From Anaerolineales bacterium (GTDB taxonomy: Bacteria > Chloroflexota > Anaerolineae > Anaerolineales > UBA4823), in assembly GCA_026415275.1 (NCBI GenBank), contig JAOAHK010000180.1:1-5827 (forward strand): a stretch of DNA of 5,827 nt, given 5' to 3'. The first letter of the stretch is position 1, and each line of letters begins with the position of its first letter. This document shows, piece after piece, positions 1-5,147 of the stretch. Below the pieces are notes generated by a model. The model ran no database searches. It saw only the letters and a list, made by a program, of their open reading frames with translations, and was not told the DNA's origin. The position numbers and the translations under genes are program-made.

Positions 1-19
1 AGATGTGTATAAGAGACAG
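1..19 (+). other. Nextera/Tn5 mosaic-end adapter (sequencing artefact)
   Basis: The first 19 bases read AGATGTGTATAAGAGACAG, identical to the Tn5 transposase mosaic end used in Nextera library preparation. It sits flush with the window end, as expected of an untrimmed adapter carried into a contig terminus. It should be masked and not read as a mobile element. The 24 bases between it and the cbiB stop codon show no recognisable feature. Confidence 0.96.
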
Positions 20-43
20 GAGTTAAGCTTATGCATTGTCTAC

Positions 44-994
44 TTATGTACGACGATGCCCTCTTAGAAACAGGAATGAGACCACCGAGAGCATCCCCGC
101 GCCGAGCAAGACTGACGTCTGCATCAAACGCACAGCGCGGCGAATATCTTCTGCCTTTGGTGGTGGTAGACCGTGCCCCAAACGGTAGTGCCCCACCTTT
201 TCCAACTCGACGCCTAGCGCACCCGCCATGGCACTCATCGGATAGCCAGCGTTGGGGCTGGCAGTAGTGCGCGCATCACGCTGGATGACAGCAAGAGCTT
301 GGTGGCTGTTTTCGCCTTGAAATGAGGACGCCAATACCAACATCCCTGCACTAAAGCGGGCAGGCAGCCAATTCAGCAGATCGTCCATTCGGGCGGCAGC
401 TTTTCCCAGCCATTCATAGCGTTCGTTGCGATAGCCCCACATCGAGTCGAGCGTGTTGGCAAAGCGATAAACCCAAGCCAGCGGCAACCCCCCTATGATG
501 TAATAAATCAATGGAGCGAGGATACCATCGGATGTGTTTTCTGCGACAGACTCGATGGTTGCCCCCGCAACTTGGCTTTCGTCTAAATCTTGAGTGTTGC
601 GGCTGACCAAGTGCCAACCTAACTGCCGGCGGGCTTTAGGCAAATCTCCCGCTTGCAGTGCTTGTTCAACATCCAGGGCGGCTTGGCGCAGACCACGCTG
701 TGAGATGGTCAGCTTGAGCAAGAAGGCTTCCCCAAGAATTGCCAACGGTTGAGGCAGTTTGCGCAGAAGAGTGACAAGCGCCTTTAGCACACTGCCAACC
801 AGGATGACACAGCCTAACCAAACGCCCAACCCTGACCAGAAATCCCTTCTCGGTTCGCCACGCCGCACCCATCCCTCTACTTTGGCAATCAGCGAGCCGA
901 GCCAAGCCACAGGATGCCAGCGGTTGGGGGGATCGCCCAAGCCTTCATCCAATAGCAACGCCAGCCATGGGAGAAGCAACCTATTCCATTTCAT
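44..994 (-). CDS. cbiB: Adenosylcobinamide-phosphate synthase CbiB (CobD in aerobic-pathway naming)
   Basis: This integral membrane enzyme attaches (R)-1-amino-2-propanol or its phosphate to the f-propionate of adenosylcobyric acid, giving adenosylcobinamide (phosphate). The 316-residue protein has the family hallmarks: D16 to W31 with GDPP and WHPVAW; ESVAENTSDGILAPL at 148-162; ANTLDSMWGYRNERY at 179-193; ARMDDLLNWLPAR at 201-213; and SPNAGYPMSAMAGALGV at 246-262. Hydrophobic stretches lie near 5-15, 54-78, 158-176, 214-224 and 292-310. Length is normal for the family. An in-frame ATG at 1042 would add 16 residues and overlap cbiZ by 52 bp. The ATG at 994 is preferred because it forms a 4-bp ATGA overlap with the cbiZ stop and starts just before the conserved N-terminal motif. 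Only a weak AGG precedes it, which suggests translational coupling. Acting after CbiZ, it rebuilds the nucleotide-loop linker. It is the last gene before the contig end, and no terminator is visible. Confidence 0.95.
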   Translation of the reverse strand: MKWNRLLLPWLALLLDEGLGDPPNRWHPVAWLGSLIAKVEGWVRRGEPRRDFWSGLGVWLGCVILVGSVLKALVTLLRKLPQPLAILGEAFLLKLTISQRGLRQAALDVEQALQAGDLPKARRQLGWHLVSRNTQDLDESQVAGATIESVAENTSDGILAPLIYYIIGGLPLAWVYRFANTLDSMWGYRNERYEWLGKAAARMDDLLNWLPARFSAGMLVLASSFQGENSHQALAVIQRDARTTASPNAGYPMSAMAGALGVELEKVGHYRLGHGLPPPKAEDIRRAVRLMQTSVLLGAGMLSVVSFLFLRGHRRT

Positions 995-1647
995 CTCAAA
1001 GCCTGAGATAAAGCAAGGCGAACCGCTTTTGCCATCAGCCAACCTACAGCGGTTGCCGGACCAGCATAGGGAAACGGCTCTCCTTCGCCATTGTGCGCAA
1101 TCACAACGGTATCGGTGGATGTGCCGCTAGCAATCTCGCCTTGTGGCGTTTTGATCCCCAACCGGTTCAGTGTATCTGTTTTGGCTTCGGTGACCGTAAT
1201 CACCGCGTTGACCATCGCCGCAGGGCTCAAGGCACGATTTACCAAGAGAACGATATTGATGGTGTTTGCTCCCACAAAAACGGTCGGCGGCGTCAGTCCT
1301 GCGCTGGTGGCGTTGCTCACCCCAGCGGTGACCAAGGCGCACACCTGAAGCGCTCCCTCACCAAGGCTGATCACCTGCGTTCGTTCTAAAGAAGCTGCGG
1401 TCAGCAATCCGATTGCTGGCGAGGGCATACGCTCGGTAACCGCCAATTCCTGCAGATGCCGCCACGGTTCAGGGTGATCGTAATTCTTATGCACATGATA
1501 GATAAACAAGGAACAAAACTCGGTAAATCCGCAGCCCAACAGCGCTGAAGAAAGTGCATACCAAGGAGATGAGGTCACCAGTTTGACCCATTGAGCATTG
1601 ATCGTGATCTGAAGCGCAGGGAAAGGTTGGATCAAACGGTCTTTCAT
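991..1647 (-). CDS. cbiZ: Adenosylcobinamide amidohydrolase CbiZ
   Basis: CbiZ hydrolyses the amide bond between the corrin ring and the aminopropanol arm of adenosylcobinamide (in some bacteria also of adenosylpseudocobalamin), releasing adenosylcobyric acid for rebuilding. The 218-residue protein shows the family pattern: AIGLLTAASL at 78-87; TAGVSNATSAG at 107-117; then NTINIVLLVNRALSP at 128-142; AAMVNAVITVTEAKTDTL at 143-160; GTSTDTVVIAH at 175-185; and YAGPATAVGWLMAKAV at 194-209. No signal peptide or membrane segment stands out, so it is probably cytoplasmic. Its ATG overlaps the cobS stop (ATGA, 1644-1647). No Shine-Dalgarno sequence is visible just upstream, so it is probably translated by coupling to cobS. 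Its TGA overlaps the cbiB ATG in the same way. CbiZ is typical of archaea and of some salvaging bacteria, where horizontal acquisition has been proposed. Its presence points to corrinoid remodelling. Confidence 0.95.
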   Translation of the reverse strand: MKDRLIQPFPALQITINAQWVKLVTSSPWYALSSALLGCGFTEFCSLFIYHVHKNYDHPEPWRHLQELAVTERMPSPAIGLLTAASLERTQVISLGEGALQVCALVTAGVSNATSAGLTPPTVFVGANTINIVLLVNRALSPAAMVNAVITVTEAKTDTLNRLGIKTPQGEIASGTSTDTVVIAHNGEGEPFPYAGPATAVGWLMAKAVRLALSQALR

Positions 1648-2420
1648 GCGACAAAAGTCAATAACACAGCCAATTCAGACAGTTCATTGAGGGCGCCATA
1701 GATATCGCCCGTGAGGCCGGGGATGAGGCGCAAGGTCAACTGCGCCCCACCCCACACCACCACCATGACCACCACCAGCGCTACCCAACTTTGAAAGGAG
1801 AAGCTCAAGCTGGCGGCAATCAACACCCAGAGAGTAGCCACCACCCCTTCCCGCCAGGTCGCCCCATCTTTGATCGCTCGACCCACCCCTTGAGGACGTT
1901 GGTAGGGGAAGGCAAGCACGGCAAGCGCCATTCCCCACCGCCCAAAGGCTGGGGCGAGAAACAATGCCAAAGCTGGAAACCCCGCCGTGGCAAGCAAGCT
2001 ATATTTGGCGAGCAACAGCAAAACCCCACCCGCCAGAGCATACGCCCCGTGATGTTCATCGCGCAAAATTTCCAAACGCTTTTCGGGTGTCCAACCGCCG
2101 AGCAGTCCATCGCAGGTATCTAAAAAGCCATCGAGGTGCAACGCCCCAGTCAGGACAACCCACAAGGCTAATGTAAATGCTGCGCTTACCGTTGTAGGCA
2201 ACAGCCACAAGGTCAATTGGCGAAAAGCAACCAAAATCCCCCCCAAAAGCAAGCCCACCAAGGGATAAAAAGCTAAGGAAGCGCCCATCTCTGCGGTCGT
2301 GAACGGGCGCTTCACGAGAGGAGGCAGAATAGTTAAGAATTGCAAAGCCGCCCAGAAACCATACCAAATTTGCTGGAATTTATTGGATACAGGTTGGCTC
2401 GGAGATGGGTTTTCATCCAT
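1644..2420 (-). CDS. cobS: Adenosylcobinamide-GDP ribazoletransferase (cobalamin synthase) CobS
   Basis: This membrane enzyme condenses adenosylcobinamide-GDP with alpha-ribazole (phosphate) to give adenosylcobalamin (phosphate). The 258-residue protein has normal family length and many hydrophobic segments (about 20-36, 46-68, 76-95, 127-146, 150-172, 192-208 and 211-227). The conserved acidic motif GALHLDGFLDTCDGL is at 92-106, followed by RLEILRDEHHGAYAL at 115-129. The C-terminal GLTGDIYGALNELSEL is at 235-250. The segment after RD (121-127) reads DEHHGAY where many homologues have a DSRxGxxG-like sequence; D121 and G125 are kept. The ATG lies 11 bp after the cobT stop and is preceded only by a weak purine run (AAGAA), so coupled translation is plausible. 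CobS and CobT are consecutive pathway partners, which supports the assignment. Confidence 0.95.
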   Translation of the reverse strand: MDENPSPSQPVSNKFQQIWYGFWAALQFLTILPPLVKRPFTTAEMGASLAFYPLVGLLLGGILVAFRQLTLWLLPTTVSAAFTLALWVVLTGALHLDGFLDTCDGLLGGWTPEKRLEILRDEHHGAYALAGGVLLLLAKYSLLATAGFPALALFLAPAFGRWGMALAVLAFPYQRPQGVGRAIKDGATWREGVVATLWVLIAASLSFSFQSWVALVVVMVVVWGGAQLTLRLIPGLTGDIYGALNELSELAVLLTFVA

Positions 2421-2431
2421 TTCTTGATAGA

Positions 2432-3484
2432 TTAGATTTTTTCCGAGACGCCCGCTTCGTCAAACGTAGCCATTTCAGCTAATATCTTACAGGCAGCTTC
2501 CACTACCGACATGGCTAGGACGGCACCTGTCCCTTCACCAAGGCGCATCTCTAAGTCGAAGACGGGTTCTAAGCCTAACCATTCCAGCATGATCGTATGT
2601 CCTTGCTCCTTCGAGCGATGCGCTGCAATGAGATAAGGTCGCACAAGCGGCGCCAAACGCACCGCGATCATCGCCGCTGCGGTGGAAATAAAGCCATCCA
2701 CCACCACGGGGCGCCGGTGGGCTGCGCCGGCTAAAATCACCCCCACCAAGCCGCCGATCTCAAAGCCACCCACTTTTGCCAAAACATCCAAACCGTCTTC
2801 GGAGTTGGGTTGGTTGACCGCTAACGCCCTTTCAACAGCGGAGATCTTGCGCAGTAGCCCGCTTTCGTCCACTCCTGTCCCGCGACCGACACAGAGGGAA
2901 GGCGCTTTCCCGGTGATCGCCGCAGCAATGGCTGCCGAAGGAGTGGTGTTCCCTATGCCCATATCGCCCGTGGCGAGCATTTGCGCTCCGCCTTCGATTT
3001 CGGCTGAGGCGAGTTTGTAACCGGTTAGAATAGCTTGCAAAGCTTGTTCCGGGCTCATTGCCGGCCCTTTTGCCATATTTTGCGTGCCCGGAGCGATTTT
3101 TGCCGACACCAAATTGGGCTGAGCGTCTAGTGTTCCTTTGACACCGATATCCACGACGACAACTTTTGCCCCAACATGCCTTGCCAATACATTGATCGCT
3201 GCGCCGCCGCGCAAAAAGTTCAACACCATTTGCGCCGTCACTTCACTGGGGTAGGCACTTACCCCTTCTTCGGTCACCCCATGATCACCCGCCATAACAA
3301 AAACCACCTTTTTGCCCACCTGCGGCGGCATTTGCCCTGTAATCCCGGCTACTTGGATTGAAAGAGCTTCTAGGCGGCCGAGGCTGCCCGGCGGCTTGGT
3401 CAGCCGATTCTGTCGCGCTTGTGCCTGCGCCATCGCCTTCTCATCGAGCGGTTGAATGGTTTGGATTAATTCGTTGAGTTCCAT
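2432..3484 (-). CDS. cobT: Nicotinate-nucleotide--dimethylbenzimidazole phosphoribosyltransferase CobT
   Basis: CobT transfers phosphoribose from nicotinate mononucleotide to a lower-ligand base such as 5,6-dimethylbenzimidazole, making alpha-ribazole phosphate for CobS. The 350-residue protein is full length and soluble. Visible landmarks are TKPPGSLGRLE at 29-39, MAGDHGVTEEGVSAYP at 64-79, the glycine-rich GDMGIGNTTPSAA at 173-185, GRGTGVD at 200-206, KVGGFEIGGLVG at 237-248, VVDGFISTAAA at 261-271, and RLGEGTGAVLA at 314-324. The glutamate in this last motif is residue 317, the same number as the catalytic Glu317 of the well-studied Salmonella CobT. The start is well supported by AAGGAG (3492-3497) 7 nt upstream of the ATG. 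It is the first gene after the repeat-filled gap and heads the cobT-cobS-cbiZ-cbiB block. This is the bacterial small CobT, not the cobaltochelatase subunit of the same name. Confidence 0.97.
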   Translation of the reverse strand: MELNELIQTIQPLDEKAMAQAQARQNRLTKPPGSLGRLEALSIQVAGITGQMPPQVGKKVVFVMAGDHGVTEEGVSAYPSEVTAQMVLNFLRGGAAINVLARHVGAKVVVVDIGVKGTLDAQPNLVSAKIAPGTQNMAKGPAMSPEQALQAILTGYKLASAEIEGGAQMLATGDMGIGNTTPSAAIAAAITGKAPSLCVGRGTGVDESGLLRKISAVERALAVNQPNSEDGLDVLAKVGGFEIGGLVGVILAGAAHRRPVVVDGFISTAAAMIAVRLAPLVRPYLIAAHRSKEQGHTIMLEWLGLEPVFDLEMRLGEGTGAVLAMSVVEAACKILAEMATFDEAGVSEKI

Positions 3485-3491
3485 ATTGCTA

Positions 3492-3497
3492 CTCCTT
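3492..3497 (-). promoter_or_regulatory. Ribosome binding site of cobT
   Basis: On the minus strand AAGGAG lies 7 nt before the cobT ATG. It is among the strongest Shine-Dalgarno sequences in the window and fixes the cobT start. It also shows that cobT can initiate independently of cobO, which ends about 300 bp upstream. Confidence 0.8.
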
Positions 3498-3507
3498 CTT
3501 CGTAATT

Positions 3508-3529
3508 CCCCTCATCTTTGGGGGAGGGG
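3508..3529 (-). repeat. Inverted repeat in the cobT leader
   Basis: CCCCTC and GAGGGG form a 6-bp inverted repeat around a 10-nt spacer, ending 23 nt upstream of the cobT start and about 10 nt upstream of its ribosome binding site. No T-run follows on the minus strand, so it does not look like an intrinsic terminator. It may be an mRNA leader hairpin or a fragment of another interspersed repeat. Confidence 0.45.
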
Positions 3530-3551
3530 TTGGGTTTCTGGGTGTCGGAAA

Positions 3552-3630
3552 GCGGACGTCCCCGTCCGCCAACGTTCACAGGCGAGGACGCCTGCGACTC
3601 CGAAATAAGGCAGGCGAGGACGCCGGCGAT
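3552..3630. repeat. Structured ~80-bp direct repeat, copy A
   Basis: This is the first of two near-identical units between cobO and cobT. Its first 53 bases (3552-3604) match copy B with one substitution (A3578 versus G3673). The rest matches apart from a 2-bp length difference and small changes. It contains a perfect hairpin, GCGGACG-TCCC-CGTCCGC (3552-3569, 7-bp stem, 4-nt loop). A second hairpin, CAGGCG-AGGA-CGCCTG (3579-3594), has a 6-bp stem. A degenerate third AGGCGAGGACGCC element lies at 3612-3624. All three short frames through it give repetitive peptides with no recognisable domain, so I treat it as non-coding interspersed repeat DNA. Confidence 0.85.
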
Positions 3631-3646
3631 TGCGGCCTGTGGGAGG

Positions 3647-3727
3647 GCGGACGTCCCCGTCCGCCAACGTTCGCAGGCGAGGACGCCTGCGACTCCGAAG
3701 AAATAGGCAGGCGAGGACGTCGGCGAT
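3647..3727. repeat. Structured ~80-bp direct repeat, copy B
   Basis: This is the second unit, separated from copy A by 16 bp. Its first hairpin is extended to an 8-bp stem (GGCGGACG with CGTCCGCC, 3646-3665). Its second has a 9-bp stem (TCGCAGGCG with CGCCTGCGA around an AGGA loop, 3671-3692), because G3673 replaces the A found in copy A. The core CAGGCGAGGACG occurs four times across the two units (3579, 3611, 3674, 3708), at intervals of 32, 63 and 34 bp. The unit is compact and GC-rich, unlike the flanking genes, and resembles REP/MITE-like intergenic repeats. Confidence 0.85.
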
Positions 3728-3757
3728 CCGATCGGGATTGTCGGGACTGGGGCGGTG

Positions 3758-3776
3758 CCCTGAGCTTGTCGAAGGG
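3758..3776. repeat. Short interspersed repeat CCCTGAGCTTGTCGAAGGG
   Basis: The 19-base element CCCTGAGCTTGTCGAAGGG lies 9 bp downstream of the cobO stop codon. From memory, this is a widespread short intergenic repeat in many environmental bacterial genomes; when translated spuriously it gives the PELVEG or LRQAQG peptides often seen in false ORFs. It carries short complementary ends (CCCT/AGGG) and an internal CTT-GTCG-AAG hairpin. No T-tract follows on the minus strand, so terminator function is not supported. Confidence 0.7.
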
Positions 3777-3785
3777 GTGAGGGCT

Positions 3786-4319
3786 TCAATACTCAATCCC
3801 CACCTGCGCTTTGACGCCGATAGCAAAAGGGTGCTTCACCTCCCTCATTTCGGTCACCAGATCGGCATATTCGATCAGCAACGGCGGCGCATCCCGCCCG
3901 GTGATAATCAAGTGCATCTCAGCCGGTTTATGAGCGCGCAGCCATTCAATCACTTCGACAGTGTCCAGCCAACCAAAGGCAAGTGGATAGGTAAATTCAT
4001 CAAGGATGATCAAATCATATTCGCCGCTGGCGATCTTTTGCTTTGCCAATTCCCAACCATGCAGCGCTTTGGCTTTGGTTTCGTCGATGTCTTTCGAAGT
4101 CCAGGTAAATCCATCCCCGGTCTTGTGCCATTCGATGCCCAAACGTTGGGCAGCTTTTACTTCGCCCCACGAACCGGTTTCAGCTTTGAGGAATTGGATG
4201 ACACAGGCGCGAAAATCCCTTCCCCATGCCCGAAACAACGTCCCCAGAGCTGCGGTAGTTTTGCCTTTGCCGTTACCCGTGAAAACCAATACCAAGCCGC
4301 GACGTCCTTTAGGCGACAT
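3786..4319 (-). CDS. cobO: Corrinoid adenosyltransferase CobO/BtuR (CobA family)
   Basis: This enzyme transfers the 5'-deoxyadenosyl group of ATP to the reduced cobalt of cob(I)yrinic acid a,c-diamide, cobinamide or cobalamin, giving the Ado-corrinoids used by CbiZ, CbiB and CobS. The 177-residue cytoplasmic protein has the family P-loop GNGKGKTT at 15-22, [11 protein letters not shown] at 101-111, LIITGRDAP at 137-145 and the typical ending [17 protein letters not shown] at 161-177. Length is normal. An upstream in-frame ATG at 4343 would add eight residues, but no Shine-Dalgarno sequence precedes it. The ATG at 4319 has AAAGGA (4326-4331) 6 nt upstream and starts close to the P-loop, so it is preferred. 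The gene then overlaps the ABC ATPase end by 11 bp, implying co-transcription with the transporter. That link also argues that the transporter carries corrinoids and not iron chelates. Confidence 0.95.
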   Translation of the reverse strand: MSPKGRRGLVLVFTGNGKGKTTAALGTLFRAWGRDFRACVIQFLKAETGSWGEVKAAQRLGIEWHKTGDGFTWTSKDIDETKAKALHGWELAKQKIASGEYDLIILDEFTYPLAFGWLDTVEVIEWLRAHKPAEMHLIITGRDAPPLLIEYADLVTEMREVKHPFAIGVKAQVGIEY

Positions 4320-5133
4320 AAGCAATCCTTTCCGAAGAACCATTAGTAGAATGAGGAATGATAAAAGGCGCCGCTAAGCGGGGATGTTCGAGCAATTCTA
4401 CTTCTACCCCGTAGGCGCGTTCGATTTCGCTTTTGGTTAAGACCTGAGAAGGATATCCTTCGCGCTGTAATCGCCCTTCCACCAGCAGGGCAACTCGGTT
4501 TGCATACAAAGAGACCAAATTCAAATCATGGATTGCCAACAACACCGCCAAACCACATTCTTGCACCGTCTGTTGTACTAACTTGAGGATTAAAGCCTGA
4601 TGGTGCAGGTCTAAATGAGCGGTGGGTTCATCTAGCAAGAGGATGGGTGTGTTTTGAGCGAGAGCGCGGGCTAATAAAACACGTTGTTGCTCCCCACCAG
4701 AGAGCTCTCCGATGCGACGATGGGCAAGTGACTCGAGTTGGGTGCGCGCTAAGACCTGCTGGACAATCGCTTCATCTTCCTTTTTGGGAAACCCTAGCCA
4801 ACCCAAATATGGAGTGCGCCCTAGCATCACCGTTTGATAAACCGTAAAGGTGGGTGGCAATTGGCGCGCTTGGGGGACAACGGCCATGAACTGCGCTCGT
4901 TCAGCCGGGGAGAGATCGCTGATGTTCCAGTCATTAACCAGAACTGTGCCCTGCAATGGTTTCAGGATGCCGCTAGCCGTGCGAATCAGGGTGGTTTTGC
5001 CTGCGCCATTCGGTCCGACCAAAGCCAAAATTTCTCCAGGCTGTACCTGCAAGCTGACATCATTGAGAATAACTTTGCCGTTGTAGGCAACACGAATTGA
5101 ATGTAAACGAAGCGTAGAACCAATCTTCTTCAT
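4309..5133 (-). CDS. btuD: ABC transporter ATP-binding protein, corrinoid importer (BtuD/FecE family)
   Basis: This is the ATPase that powers a type II ABC importer of the BtuCD/FecBCDE class, bound to the cytoplasmic face of the permease. The 274-residue protein has Walker [10 protein letters not shown] at 40-48, Q-loop VVPQ at 85-88, ABC signature LSGGEQQ at 144-150, Walker B ILLLDEP at 164-170 (D168, E169), D-loop AHLD at 172-175 and switch His202 in AIHDLNL. All catalytic elements are intact. A TTG-initiated form from 5154 would overlap the permease. The ATG at 5133 is preferred, with AGAGGA (5143-5148) 9 nt upstream, touching the permease stop codon. It lies 14 bp after the permease and overlaps cobO, so these three genes form one transcription unit. 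Sequence alone does not separate cobalamin from ferric-siderophore or haem transport; the corrinoid assignment rests on neighbours. Confidence 0.92.
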   Translation of the reverse strand: MKKIGSTLRLHSIRVAYNGKVILNDVSLQVQPGEILALVGPNGAGKTTLIRTASGILKPLQGTVLVNDWNISDLSPAERAQFMAVVPQARQLPPTFTVYQTVMLGRTPYLGWLGFPKKEDEAIVQQVLARTQLESLAHRRIGELSGGEQQRVLLARALAQNTPILLLDEPTAHLDLHHQALILKLVQQTVQECGLAVLLAIHDLNLVSLYANRVALLVEGRLQREGYPSQVLTKSEIERAYGVEVELLEHPRLAAPFIIPHSTNGSSERIAYVA

Positions 5134-5147
5134 TCTGAATATTCCTC

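Noticed and set aside
1..19. Transposon end or Tn5-like mobile element
   Set aside because: The match is to the engineered mosaic end used in library kits, is flush with position 1, and has no transposase or second end.
759..1389. Plus-strand open frames antisense to cbiB and cbiZ
   Set aside because: They mirror confident coding sequence on the other strand and show no conserved motifs of their own.
3552..3727. CRISPR array
   Set aside because: There are only two full units, with no uniform repeat-spacer spacing and a 16-bp gap between units; internal hairpin pairs explain the structure better.
3485..3785. Cobalamin riboswitch upstream of cobT
   Set aside because: I find no B12-box-like GCCACTG core or its complement in the gap, which is filled by repeats. 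A riboswitch is more likely upstream of the transporter, beyond the right edge.
3466..3826. Two overlapping minus-strand open frames of about 105 codons across the cobO-cobT gap
   Set aside because: Their peptides are built from the repeat units (recurring AGVLACERWRTGTS-like strings and STSSG/LRQAQG strings), run into cobO or cobT, and lack a recognisable domain. They are frames through repeat DNA.
3630..4346. Plus-strand open frame of 238 codons
   Set aside because: Most of it lies antisense to the clearly real cobO gene, and the start is in the repeat, including a PELVEG string. No family features.
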